Origin: an uncultured Ilyobacter sp.
GTDB taxonomy: Bacteria > Fusobacteriota > Fusobacteriia > Fusobacteriales > Fusobacteriaceae
Direction of reading: 5' to 3'
Assembly (NCBI RefSeq): GCF_963663625.1
Contig: NZ_OY760438.1
Span: 310,001-374,000 of the forward strand
Length of the DNA stretch: 64,000 nt
A program made the position numbers and the translations under genes. Positions 22,334 through 31,323 of the stretch are shown here, piece by piece. Numbering within the stretch: the first letter of the stretch is position 1; each line of letters starts with the position of its first letter. The notes under the pieces were generated by a model that saw nothing but the letters and a program-made list of their open reading frames with translations, was not told where the DNA came from and did no database searches.

Positions 22334-23296
22334 ATGGAAAAAGTACAAAAAGCTGTCGATGAGAAGAAAACCCTTATTACAAATTTAAAAAATGAGATTT
22401 CCAAAGTTGTGATTGGTCAGGAAGATATGATCAATAAGACCCTGATCGGAATATTTACCGGTGGTCACATACTGCTTGAAGGAGTACCAGGTTTGGCAAA
22501 GTCTTTGACAGTGAATACCTTGTCTAAAGTTTTTGGTCTCTCATTTAGCAGAATCCAATTCACACCGGATTTATTACCTAGTGATATAATCGGAACGGAA
22601 ATCTATCATGAGAAAACCGGAGAATTTAAAACTAAAAGAGGACCTGTTTTTGGAAATTTCATACTTGCAGATGAAATAAACAGGGCTCCTGCAAAAGTGC
22701 AGTCTGCTCTTCTTGAGTCTATGCAGGAAAAACAAGTTACTATATCGGATACTACCTATAAGCTTGATACTCCATTCCTTGTAATTGCAACACAAAACCC
22801 CCTAGAACAAGACGGAACTTATCCCCTTCCAGAAGCTCAACAAGACCGATTTATGATGAAACTCAACATAGGGTATCCAAAAAAGAATGAAGAAAGACAG
22901 ATTCTTGAAATGACAATAAAAAACCAGGAACCTGAAAATACAGAGTTAAATGCAATTATTACAAAAGAGCAAGTTTTTGAAATCAAGGAACTTATACACA
23001 ATATTTATTTGGATGATAGGCTAAAGGAATACATTCTTGATATAATTTTCAAAACAAGGGAAGCAAACCCATACATTGAATGTGGAGCATCTCCAAGAGC
23101 CGGAATAAACCTCATAAAAGCTTCCAAAGCAAAAGCTTTTCTTGATGGAAGAGCCTATGTTATGCCTGATGACATAAGAGATGTTGTATATGATATTTTA
23201 AGGCATAGACTTATTCTTACTTATGAGGCTGAGGCTGAAAACTTAAAGGTGGAGCAAATAATTGCAAAGTTACTTGACGAAATAGTATTGCCCTAA
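22334..23296 (+). CDS. MoxR-family AAA+ ATPase of the Bat operon
   Basis: AAA+ ATPase (320 residues) thought to act as a chaperone for vWA-domain partners. Walker A is GVPGLAKS (about residues 52-59), Walker B ILADEINR (about 112-119), and the sensor region is VIATQNPLEQDGTYPLPEAQ, all typical of MoxR rather than other AAA+ groups. AAAGGAG precedes the ATG. It heads a tightly spaced operon of DUF58, anchor protein, BatA, BatB, BatC and BatD that is associated with stress and oxygen tolerance in Bacteroides, Leptospira and Francisella. Confidence 0.93.
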   Translation: MEKVQKAVDEKKTLITNLKNEISKVVIGQEDMINKTLIGIFTGGHILLEGVPGLAKSLTVNTLSKVFGLSFSRIQFTPDLLPSDIIGTEIYHEKTGEFKTKRGPVFGNFILADEINRAPAKVQSALLESMQEKQVTISDTTYKLDTPFLVIATQNPLEQDGTYPLPEAQQDRFMMKLNIGYPKKNEERQILEMTIKNQEPENTELNAIITKEQVFEIKELIHNIYLDDRLKEYILDIIFKTREANPYIECGASPRAGINLIKASKAKAFLDGRAYVMPDDIRDVVYDILRHRLILTYEAEAENLKVEQIIAKLLDEIVLP

Positions 23297-23324
23297 AATC
23301 AATATATCAAGGAAGGTATAAAGA

Positions 23325-24161
23325 ATGCTCGATAAAGACTTATTGAAAAAAATAAAAAATATTGAAATTAAGTCAAACAGATTAAGTGATGAGATTTTTT
23401 CAGGGGAATACCATAGTTTTTTCAAAGGTAACGGTATGGAGTTTTCAGATATAAGAAGGTATTCACCTGGAGATGAGGTTAAAAATATTGACTGGAAGGT
23501 TACTGCAAGACAGAGAAAGGCCTATATAAAGCAATTTAAAGAAGAGAGGGAAATGAATTTTTTTATTCTAATCGATATTTCTGAATCAAATAATTTTAAC
23601 GATAAAAAAGATTTAATCGCTGAAATTTCAGCAGTTTTGGCTTTTTCGGCAATAAAAAACAACGATAAAGTAGGTGCTATTTTTTTCTCTGATGAAGTTG
23701 AAAAACTAATCCCATTAAAGAAGGGTAAAAAACATACTCTTTCCTTAATGGAAAACCTTTTTAAATATTTTGAGGGAAATTCCCATGAAAAAAAATTAAA
23801 GAAAACAAGTATAAAAAGTGCTTTGGAATATTTTTTAAAAATTCAAAAGAGGAGAAGTATTGTTTTTTTGATATCTGATTTTTTTGATGAAGATTATGAA
23901 AGGCAAATAAAAATTGTATCTAAAAGACATGATCTGATTCTAATAAAAATTTCTGATAAAAGTAAAGAAGTTATACCAAAGGGAGCTGTATTTAATTTTA
24001 TTGATTCGGAAACAGGCGAAGTGATGACATTGGAAAATTTAAAATCTGAAATAAGATTAAATGATTTTATTGACGTTGACAAAAGAAATCTTGTGGATAT
24101 CTCGACAGAGGATGATTATGTAAAAAAACTTTCTTTATTTTTTAGAAGAAGGAGAAGGTAG
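23325..24161 (+). CDS. DUF58 (vWA-like) protein
   Basis: DUF58 protein of 278 residues. The family signature is present as SGEYHSFFKGNGMEFSDIRRY followed by PGDEVKNIDWKVTARQ (about residues 26-63). A degenerate vWA fold follows, with FFILIDISESNNF replacing the metal-binding DxSxS. It normally works with MoxR in assembling or activating vWA proteins. It starts 28 nt after moxR and ends 1 nt before the next gene. Confidence 0.88.
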   Translation: MLDKDLLKKIKNIEIKSNRLSDEIFSGEYHSFFKGNGMEFSDIRRYSPGDEVKNIDWKVTARQRKAYIKQFKEEREMNFFILIDISESNNFNDKKDLIAEISAVLAFSAIKNNDKVGAIFFSDEVEKLIPLKKGKKHTLSLMENLFKYFEGNSHEKKLKKTSIKSALEYFLKIQKRRSIVFLISDFFDEDYERQIKIVSKRHDLILIKISDKSKEVIPKGAVFNFIDSETGEVMTLENLKSEIRLNDFIDVDKRNLVDISTEDDYVKKLSLFFRRRRR

Positions 24162-24162
24162 T

Positions 24163-25017
24163 ATGAAAAAACTCATTGTGATTTTTATAATTCTTATAAA
24201 TTCTCTGACCTTTTCAAAAGACTTACAAATAGGTGACCTGATAAGTTTACAGATTAAAAGCAGAGATGGAATTTTAAAGGAAGAGGACATTGAAGAGGCC
24301 TTTGATCCTGAAATTTTTTATCTGGAAAAAATTGAAAAAGAGGGAGATAGCTTCAATGTGAATCTGAGGGTGTTTGAAGCTGGGATACATGAGGTGGATT
24401 TAAAGGGAAATGTTTTGAAGTTTGATGTGAAGTCAGCTTTGAAAGATCCCAAGTCTACGGCTATTGCTTATAATATGGAAAACAGAAAAAATTTAAGTCT
24501 GACATCCCTTAAAACTCCATTCCCTTTGGGTATTTTTTGTATTTTGTCGTTGATTTTAATAATTTTTAGTATGATTTATCTTAGTGGCAGATTTTTGAGA
24601 AGAAAGGATGGTGGACAGCTTACTCCTTTCCAGGAATTTGAAAAAAACATTTCTAATCTAGAGACAGACAGTGAAAATTTTTATGAATCACTCAGTTATT
24701 TCCTCAGAAAATATCTTGATAACAGGTTTGATGTCAACTATCTGAGTGGAGATTACTCCAAAGAACCTCAGTGGGATATGGAAGAAAAATTTATGCAAGT
24801 AAAAGACCAGTTTAAGATTGAAGAGATCTTGAAAAAACTTGATTTTTATAAATTTTCTCCAGGTTTTATTGCCATAGGAGACAGCAGGGAAGTTTTAAAA
24901 ACGAATATAGCAACCATGGTGAAAGAGCTTGAAAATTATGAGTTTTTCCAGGAAGAAACCGATGAAGATTTTAAGGAAGAAATTTCGGTTAGAGAGGGGG
25001 CAGAAAAATATGTATAA
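24163..25017 (+). CDS. Membrane-anchored Bat-operon protein (DUF4381-like)
   Basis: Protein of 284 residues with an N-terminal signal peptide (about 1-18), an extracytoplasmic beta-rich part to about residue 115, one transmembrane helix (about 122-144) and a cytoplasmic helical domain. The architecture matches the small DUF4381-type proteins found between DUF58 and batA, but sequence support is weak. It overlaps batA by 8 nt, so the two are translationally coupled. Confidence 0.65.
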   Translation: MKKLIVIFIILINSLTFSKDLQIGDLISLQIKSRDGILKEEDIEEAFDPEIFYLEKIEKEGDSFNVNLRVFEAGIHEVDLKGNVLKFDVKSALKDPKSTAIAYNMENRKNLSLTSLKTPFPLGIFCILSLILIIFSMIYLSGRFLRRKDGGQLTPFQEFEKNISNLETDSENFYESLSYFLRKYLDNRFDVNYLSGDYSKEPQWDMEEKFMQVKDQFKIEEILKKLDFYKFSPGFIAIGDSREVLKTNIATMVKELENYEFFQEETDEDFKEEISVREGAEKYV

Positions 25018-25972
25018 ATTGAAAGATACTTATTTTCTTATTTTTTTACTCCCAGTAATATGGTTATTTTTTAGGAAAAGGAAAAAAAATGCCATAAGAA
25101 TACCATCTCTTGGGCCTCTAAAAGCAATAAATGCAGATAAAAACAAAAAACACCTGATAGGGAAATATCTTATTTTTACAGGGATAGTCCTGTTGATTTT
25201 AGGACTAAGCAGGCCTCAAAAGACAGAGGATAAGATCAAGAGAGAAAAGAATGGGATTGATATTGCACTGGTCTTGGATATATCCAAAAGCATGCTGACA
25301 GAAGATTTTAATCCCAATAGGCTTGAGAAGGCAAAAGAGGTGATGGAAACTTTTATTTCTAGAAGGAACCAAGACAGAATAGGCTTAGTTGTATTTGCAG
25401 GAAGTGCTTACACAAGAGTTCCCCTTACATTTGACTACAATGTGGTGAAAGAATCCCTTGTTTCTCTCAGCATAGATGATATCGCCGACAATAGCCGCAC
25501 TGCTATAGGCATGGGAACGGCAACGGCAATAAACAGGCTCAAAAAGAGTTCTGCAAAATCAAAAATAATAATCTTGGTTACAGACGGAGAAAATAATTTC
25601 GGGGAGATAAGCCCTGAAAATGCAGTTACCATTGCCAATGAGATGGGAATAAAAATTTATACTATAGGCCTGGGTGCAGAATATATAAGGCAGCATACAC
25701 TTTTGGGGCCCATGAAAATAAAAAATGATTCTTTGGATGAAACACTCTTAAATAATATGGCCAAAGATACTGGTGGACAGTATTTCAGAGCAGATGATGA
25801 AAAAAAATTGGAAACTATTTTTAAAAAAATCGATACTCTTGAAAAAAGCAAGATAGAATCAAGGGAAATTTATCTATACAGAGAGTTGTACAGGTATTTT
25901 GTTATAGGGGGTCTTTTGTTTTTAATTACAGGACTTTGGTTTGATAATTACAGGTATATTCATATCCCTTAA
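25010..25972 (+). CDS. batA: BatA, vWA-domain membrane protein
   Basis: Protein of 320 residues: an N-terminal helix pair (about 5-20 and 48-63), a vWA domain (about 84-275), and a C-terminal transmembrane helix. An intact MIDAS motif is seen as VLDISKSM, with later TFDYN and LVTDGENN. The ATG is chosen because GAGGGGG precedes it by 7 nt; a longer frame upstream lies entirely inside the previous gene. Together with BatB it is the core of the Bat complex, whose exact role (aerotolerance or periplasmic redox support) is known only from genetics in other phyla. Confidence 0.9.
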   Translation: MYKLKDTYFLIFLLPVIWLFFRKRKKNAIRIPSLGPLKAINADKNKKHLIGKYLIFTGIVLLILGLSRPQKTEDKIKREKNGIDIALVLDISKSMLTEDFNPNRLEKAKEVMETFISRRNQDRIGLVVFAGSAYTRVPLTFDYNVVKESLVSLSIDDIADNSRTAIGMGTATAINRLKKSSAKSKIIILVTDGENNFGEISPENAVTIANEMGIKIYTIGLGAEYIRQHTLLGPMKIKNDSLDETLLNNMAKDTGGQYFRADDEKKLETIFKKIDTLEKSKIESREIYLYRELYRYFVIGGLLFLITGLWFDNYRYIHIP

Positions 25973-26061
25973 AACCTTTTTTTAAAAAATTAATTCAGAT
26001 AAATCTAATGTTCTAATCTAAAGTAGCGGAATAAATAAAAAATTAAAAAAGGAGTCCTTCA

Positions 26062-27042
26062 ATGGAATTTGGAAATCTAAAATACAGCTTGTTTTTTATT
26101 CTAATTCCAATTGTATTTATCATTTTATACCTTGGATTCAGAAAGAAAGCATCTATAAAAAAACAGCTGGCCTTGGAAAACAAGGTTAAATTTGAACTCG
26201 TTAGAAACACCTCATATATTTTATCTCTGATTTTGATCGTATTCTCACTTACTCAACCTAGAATTTTAAGAGGTTTCGAAAAAATAAAAATAAAGGGGTT
26301 GGATATTTACCTCCTCATTGATGTTTCTAAGTCAATGCTTGCAGAGGATGTCCTGCCTAACAGGCTGGATAGGTCAAAACACGATATTGATAAACTTCTG
26401 GACGGTCTTAAGGGGGACAGGGTAGGATTTATTCCCTTTTCAAGCAGTGCATACATACAGATGCCCCTTACTGATGACTATGATATGGCAAAGATGTTTG
26501 CCAACGTAATAGATACAGACCTCATAAGCGGAGGGGGGACAAACATCACCCAGGCATTGAAACTTGCCAGACAGTCTTTTAAAAACAGTGACAGCAACAA
26601 AAAAATAATACTTGTAGTATCAGACGGAGATGAACATGAAAATAATTCTCTAAAGTACTTGAAAGAACAAAAGCTAAAAAATGAAGATTTCAAAGTTTAT
26701 TCTCTGGGAGTTGGGACTTCCCAGGGGGGAGGAGTCCCAAATACTGTCAACGGACAGCACAAAGGTTTTTTGAAGGATGAAAATGGGAGAACAGTCATAG
26801 CAAAACTTGAGACAGATATCCTGAAAAAACTTGCAGAGGAAGGGGACGGGAAATTTTATATAAGTGATAATTTTCATGATGGTATAGAGGCATTTTTAAA
26901 TGATATAAGCCTTTTAAAAAGAGGTGAGAACAGGGAAGAAAAAATAAAAAACTATAAGGAGCTTTATCAATATTTCTTATTTTCAGGAATACTGTTGTTT
27001 CTTCTTGCATATTTTTTAGACCATCATAAAAACAGAGATTAA
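26062..27042 (+). CDS. batB: BatB, vWA-domain membrane protein
   Basis: Paralogue of BatA, 326 residues, with the same layout: two N-terminal helices, vWA domain (about 80-290) and a final transmembrane helix. MIDAS residues are in LIDVSKSMLAEDV, LTDDYD and VVSDGDEHENN. The GGGVPN loop after the vWA sheet is typical of BatB. It is separated from batA by 89 nt without a terminator and from batC by 15 nt. Confidence 0.88.
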   Translation: MEFGNLKYSLFFILIPIVFIILYLGFRKKASIKKQLALENKVKFELVRNTSYILSLILIVFSLTQPRILRGFEKIKIKGLDIYLLIDVSKSMLAEDVLPNRLDRSKHDIDKLLDGLKGDRVGFIPFSSSAYIQMPLTDDYDMAKMFANVIDTDLISGGGTNITQALKLARQSFKNSDSNKKIILVVSDGDEHENNSLKYLKEQKLKNEDFKVYSLGVGTSQGGGVPNTVNGQHKGFLKDENGRTVIAKLETDILKKLAEEGDGKFYISDNFHDGIEAFLNDISLLKRGENREEKIKNYKELYQYFLFSGILLFLLAYFLDHHKNRD

Positions 27043-27057
27043 AGTGGAGGAGTAATC

Positions 27058-27921
27058 ATGAAAAAGCTTACTATTTTCTGCTTTCTTTTCCCGATGTTAA
27101 TTCTCTTTCAGGGATTCACATTTTCATCAGAAAGAGAAAATTACCAGAAATTAAAGAGTGCAGAAAATTTATTTGAAGAAAATAAATTTGATGAAGCTGA
27201 AAAAATTTACAGCCAGCTCAACACCCAAAAATATCAAGAACCTTTATTTCACAACAGGTTGGTAAACCTCTATACAGGTAAAAAATACAGTAAGGTGTTG
27301 GAATTATACGATAAATTGGAGAAGGAAAATCCGACTCCAGAGGATCTGTTTAACATAGGTAATTCCTATAAATTTACAGGAGATAACTCAAAGAAATCAG
27401 AAGATCAAATCCTGAACTATAAAAATGCATTAAAGGCCTACAGAAAGGCCATGATGAAAAGTAGCGACATTAATATTAAAAGAAATTATGAGATAACTTC
27501 TAAATTATTAAAGAAATCAGAAAATTCCAATGAAAAAAATCAGAGTAAAAAACAAGATAAAAACAAAGAGGATCAGAAAAAAAGCCAAAATAAAACTGAA
27601 AAATCTCAAAATGATAGAAGTTCAGATAAATCAGATGATAGAAAGGACAAGGGATCAAAGGAGAAAAAAAATAATGACATTGATAATAAAAGTTCCCTTG
27701 AGTCATCTGAAAAGAAAGATTCTAAAAATGTAAACAAACCGACTGAGGCTTCAAAAAAAAATGGACAATCAGAGGAAAAGAGTAATAAAAAAGATCAAAA
27801 GCTTGAAGAATTGATGTATCATTTAAAAAATATAGAGAATTTGGAAAAAGAGAGTCTAAAGAATAATCAAAAAATTATCAATCAGAATGTAAACACTTCT
27901 GATAACAGTAAAAACTGGTAA
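27058..27921 (+). CDS. batC: BatC-like TPR protein with charged low-complexity tail
   Basis: Protein of 287 residues with a signal peptide (about 1-24, ending FTFSS) and two or three TPR-like helical pairs (about 28-145, e.g. AENLFEENKFDEAEKIYSQL). A long Lys/Ser/Asp/Asn-rich tail (about 150-240) precedes a short helix. TPR plus low-complexity tail is the usual BatC form. It is exported, and probably a scaffold for BatA and BatB. Confidence 0.8.
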   Translation: MKKLTIFCFLFPMLILFQGFTFSSERENYQKLKSAENLFEENKFDEAEKIYSQLNTQKYQEPLFHNRLVNLYTGKKYSKVLELYDKLEKENPTPEDLFNIGNSYKFTGDNSKKSEDQILNYKNALKAYRKAMMKSSDINIKRNYEITSKLLKKSENSNEKNQSKKQDKNKEDQKKSQNKTEKSQNDRSSDKSDDRKDKGSKEKKNNDIDNKSSLESSEKKDSKNVNKPTEASKKNGQSEEKSNKKDQKLEELMYHLKNIENLEKESLKNNQKIINQNVNTSDNSKNW

Positions 27922-27963
27922 TATTAAAAACTTAAGTTTTGTGAGGTGAAATTTAAATTAAAG

Positions 27964-29676
27964 ATGAAAAGGATAGAATTTAAATACGCAATATTAATCT
28001 TAACATTACATTTCTTAATTGTACAAAGCGTCTTTTCTCAAATGATTTTAGATTCCAGTGATACCAGTATTTCTGAGAATGAGACAACTATACTTTCTGT
28101 AATTTTAAAGAATGAAAAAACAAAAGATTTTAATATCCAAGGAATTGAAAATTTTGAAATCATGTCGCAAAGTCAGCAAAAGAGCACCCAGATAATAAAT
28201 GGGAAAATGAGTTCTTCCATTGTATATCAATACACGATACTTCCAAAATTAAAGGGAAATTTTGATTTAAAAGCTCTTTCTAAAACCACTGAAAGCAATA
28301 GTTTAAGGATAGAAGTTTCTGGAGCAGATAATAGTAATTTAAACAATGAAAATAAAGATTTTTATGTAGAAAGTAATTTGGACAAAGGTACTTATTATTT
28401 TGGTGAAAAGATAGTTTTAGACGAACATCTGATAACCACCGTAAATATTAAAAATTTTGGTTTCGTTGAACCTGCTTCATTTAAAGATTTTTCTCAAGAA
28501 GAGTTCACTGATAAAAATTTTGATGCTAAATACACCAGGGTAAACGGGAAAAAAGCCATTGACTATACAGTGTATAAGGGGGTTTTGGAACCGTTGACAA
28601 GTGGGGTATTAACCATTCCATCCCGTACCCTTCAGCTCAGCTTATTACAAGGAGAATCTTTTTTATCCAATACAGTTTCTAAATTCCTTAAAACCCGGGA
28701 GAAAAAGATCACCGTCATTAAACTTCCTTCAAATCAACCCAAAAATTTTAGTGGTATTGTAGGGACGTTTACAATGGATTCTAAATATGACAGGAGTTCA
28801 GTTTCTTTAGGAGAAGCGGTAACACTTGATGTGAAGATAAAGGGTAACGGGAATACTGATCCATTGGAAAAAATAGTTGCCTCAAATATTCAAAATTTTA
28901 AAATTTATGAAAATATTAAAAATTCAGATGAATCTGTTTCAAATAACGGCTATTATTCAGAAAAAGAGTTTGAAGTGATTTTTATTCCTCAAAAGGTTGG
29001 TAAAATAAAAATTCCTGAAATAAAAATTCCTTATTTTAATACAGAATCAAAAGACTATGATTTTCTTACAATCCCAGAAGCTGAACTAATAGTTGAAAAT
29101 GATGGTTCTGTCCTTAAAAACAATTTAAATTCTACAGTTGTACCTAACGAGGGTTTAAATGATAGTGTTTCCAGTAGTAAACCTTCCGAAAATAGTTATA
29201 TAACTATTTCTCAAATGGAACCAGAATCACGCAATAAAGACGATAAGATCTTTAATAAAAAGAATTTTATTATTCTTGCAGTAATAACAGTTTTTTCTCT
29301 TGCGTTTAATGTATTTGGAGTTTTGGTTCCTGGAATAAAAAGGAGAAAGGCTAATAAAGTTCCTTCTAACATAAAAGAGATAATAAAGGCGCTGAAAAGA
29401 GATGAGGATTTAGATAAAATCTTTTTATATTTTAATGAGGGTTTAAAATTAAAATATGGGATAAATATAAAAAGTATGAGTTGTTCTCAAATATATTCTT
29501 ATTTTGATAATTATAACCCCAATACTTTAAAAGAAATAAATCAAACAGAAAAATCTAAACTAGAAATGATTATAAAAATCAAAAAAGAATGGGAGGATTT
29601 TAAGTTTTTAAATAAAAGACCTGATATTTTTAGAATAAAAGATCTAAAAAAAGAAATTACTGAAATTATATCATAA
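27964..29676 (+). CDS. batD: BatD, secreted/anchored beta-rich protein
   Basis: Large last subunit of the Bat operon, about 570 residues. A signal peptide (about 1-25, ending VFSQ) is followed by repeated beta-sandwich domains typical of BatD (oxygen tolerance) proteins, a transmembrane helix near residue 440 and a cytoplasmic helical tail. Start choice is uncertain: the only strong Shine-Dalgarno (GAGGTGA, 27943-27949) contains the first in-frame GTG (27946), while the ATG used here lies 14 nt past it. The original operon terminator follows at 29722. Confidence 0.82.
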   Translation: MKRIEFKYAILILTLHFLIVQSVFSQMILDSSDTSISENETTILSVILKNEKTKDFNIQGIENFEIMSQSQQKSTQIINGKMSSSIVYQYTILPKLKGNFDLKALSKTTESNSLRIEVSGADNSNLNNENKDFYVESNLDKGTYYFGEKIVLDEHLITTVNIKNFGFVEPASFKDFSQEEFTDKNFDAKYTRVNGKKAIDYTVYKGVLEPLTSGVLTIPSRTLQLSLLQGESFLSNTVSKFLKTREKKITVIKLPSNQPKNFSGIVGTFTMDSKYDRSSVSLGEAVTLDVKIKGNGNTDPLEKIVASNIQNFKIYENIKNSDESVSNNGYYSEKEFEVIFIPQKVGKIKIPEIKIPYFNTESKDYDFLTIPEAELIVENDGSVLKNNLNSTVVPNEGLNDSVSSSKPSENSYITISQMEPESRNKDDKIFNKKNFIILAVITVFSLAFNVFGVLVPGIKRRKANKVPSNIKEIIKALKRDEDLDKIFLYFNEGLKLKYGINIKSMSCSQIYSYFDNYNPNTLKEINQTEKSKLEMIIKIKKEWEDFKFLNKRPDIFRIKDLKKEITEIIS

Positions 29677-29721
29677 GAAATTAACAAAAGCTAAACTTTC
29701 AAATTAAAAAATATTTTATTT

Positions 29722-29745
29722 CGCCCCAAAATAATTCTTGGGGCG
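29722..29745 (+). terminator. bat operon terminator stem, separated from its T tract by an IS
   Basis: CGCCCCAA (29722-29729) pairs perfectly with TTGGGGCG (29738-29745). The natural T-rich tail (TTTTATAATTTAATTTTTTT) is now at 31132 and beyond, on the far side of the IS256-type element, which inserted at the foot of the stem. Confidence 0.8.
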
Positions 29746-29746
29746 T
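29739..29746 (+). repeat. Target-site duplication, left copy
   Basis: TGGGGCGT occurs directly before the left IS end and again directly after the right end (31125-31132). This is an 8-bp duplication as expected for IS256-family insertion. Confidence 0.9.
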
Positions 29747-31124
29747 GGTAATGTAACACCTTTTGTGTATTCTCCAAATCTTAATTACTGAATAAACCAA
29801 CAGGCTCTCTCTAAAATAAATATTCTGAGAGTCTGTCTTCATATTTAATTGCCAATTGTCCAAGAATCTGATCCCAACCTCTTTTAAAACTCCTATCCCA
29901 TTTTTTATCCAGATCAATTACTACAAGATATAACTGCTTCAAGAGAGACATATCTGTAGGAAATACCCCCTTGGATTTAGTAACTTTTCTGAATTGCCTG
30001 TGGACGTTTTCTATCACATTGGTTGTATACATCACCTTTTTTATTTCTTCTGTATACTCATAGAATGCACTTAATTGACTCCAGTTCACTTCCCAGCTCC
30101 TTAGAGCGTATGGATATTTCGCTTTCCAGGAATCCTTGACAGAATTAAGAGCAGTTAGCCCTGCTTCTTCACTTGGGGCAGTATAAATAGATTTTAAGTC
30201 ATGCGCAAAAGATTTTCTGTCTTTGTAGCTTACATATTTTAGCGTATTCCTTATTTGGTGAACTATGCACCTCTGAATCTGAGCCTGTGGAAATACACTC
30301 AGAATAGCATTATCAAATCCGTTCAGACCATCTACAGAAGCGATTAAGATATCTTTAACACCTCTATTTTTAAGATCAGTCATTACTGATAACCAAAATT
30401 TTGAGGTCTCATTCTCACCTATATATATTCCTAAAATTTCTTTTCTTCCTTCTAAAGTAACTCCTAAGACAACGTAGGCAGCCTTTTTAACAATTCTATT
30501 CTCCTCTTTGACTGAATAGTGGACTGCATCAAGGAAAATGAATGGATATACAGGATCAAGAGGTCTACTCTGCCATTCCTGAATAAGAGGAATTAGTTTA
30601 TCTGTTATTCTACTAACACTCTCTGCAGATACTTCAAATCCATATATATCCTGAACATGAGAGCTGATATCCCTAGTACTCATTCCCTTTCCATAAAGCG
30701 ATAGAATATTATCCTCCAATTTAGAGATGTCCCTTTGATGTTTTTCAACAATCTTAGGTTGATATGCACCTTCTCTGTCTCTGGGAACGAGGAGATCAAT
30801 GTTTCCAGCGCTTGATTTAACAGTTTTCTTGTACTTACCATTTCTAGAGTTAGTAGTAGATTTATTGGCTAAATCATACTTGGAATATCCAAGCTCTTCT
30901 TCAATTTCAGCTTCTAAAGCTTCCTGGATAGTATCTTTAAAAATATCCTTTAAAGCTTCTTCGATATCCTTAATAGATTTAAAGTTTCCTTCTCTAACAA
31001 AATCTCTGACAAGTTCCTTCGGTAATCTAGCCATAAAAAAATCCCTCCCTTAATTACATAGATACTACAGTATCATTCAGTAATCAAGAGAAGGACTCAA
31101 AAACACAAAAATATTTACACCACC
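29747..31124 (-). mobile_element. Complete IS256-family insertion sequence (1378 bp)
   Basis: It is bounded by imperfect ~26-bp terminal inverted repeats. The left end reads GGTAATGTAACACCTTTTG and the right end, on the other strand, GGTGGTGTAAATATTTTTG, both continuing into TGTNTT. An exact 8-bp target duplication flanks it. It encodes one intact transposase. Intact ends, duplication and gene all point to a recent, probably active insertion. Confidence 0.92.
29811..31034 (-). CDS. IS256-family transposase
   Basis: Cuts and joins the IS ends by a DDE mechanism. Length is 407 residues, as is normal. Seen: FIFLDAVHYSVKE with the first catalytic Asp (about residue 168), IASVDGLNGFDNAI with the second (about 234), the C-x2-H motif RCIVHQIRNTLKYV, and TTNVIENVHRQFRKVTKSKG with the catalytic Glu (about 343), all matching IS256 (MULE-like) transposases. 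GGGAGGGA precedes the ATG. The frame is intact. Confidence 0.96.
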   Translation of the reverse strand: MARLPKELVRDFVREGNFKSIKDIEEALKDIFKDTIQEALEAEIEEELGYSKYDLANKSTTNSRNGKYKKTVKSSAGNIDLLVPRDREGAYQPKIVEKHQRDISKLEDNILSLYGKGMSTRDISSHVQDIYGFEVSAESVSRITDKLIPLIQEWQSRPLDPVYPFIFLDAVHYSVKEENRIVKKAAYVVLGVTLEGRKEILGIYIGENETSKFWLSVMTDLKNRGVKDILIASVDGLNGFDNAILSVFPQAQIQRCIVHQIRNTLKYVSYKDRKSFAHDLKSIYTAPSEEAGLTALNSVKDSWKAKYPYALRSWEVNWSQLSAFYEYTEEIKKVMYTTNVIENVHRQFRKVTKSKGVFPTDMSLLKQLYLVVIDLDKKWDRSFKRGWDQILGQLAIKYEDRLSEYLF

Positions 31125-31132
31125 TGGGGCGT
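31125..31132 (+). repeat. Target-site duplication, right copy
   Basis: Second TGGGGCGT, directly after the right IS end. It restores the terminator's 3' arm sequence next to the original T tract, but without a 5' arm. Confidence 0.9.
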
Positions 31133-31323
31133 TTTATAATTTAATTTTTTTCTTTTCAATGATAAAATGTTTTTATCTCACAGACAATCCTTTTTAATGT
31201 TTGCTCGGACTTACATTATACCCAGGAAATGTCTATGGGATTTTTTTGCAATTAATTATACAATTTATGTGTATAAAAAAAATAAAAACTGGTATTATAT
31301 AGTAAAAGATATTTTCATATGAG

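Noticed and set aside
27530..27733. Lys/Arg-rich 67-codon frame inside batC
   Set aside because: It results from the low-complexity AAA-rich tail of batC read in another frame.
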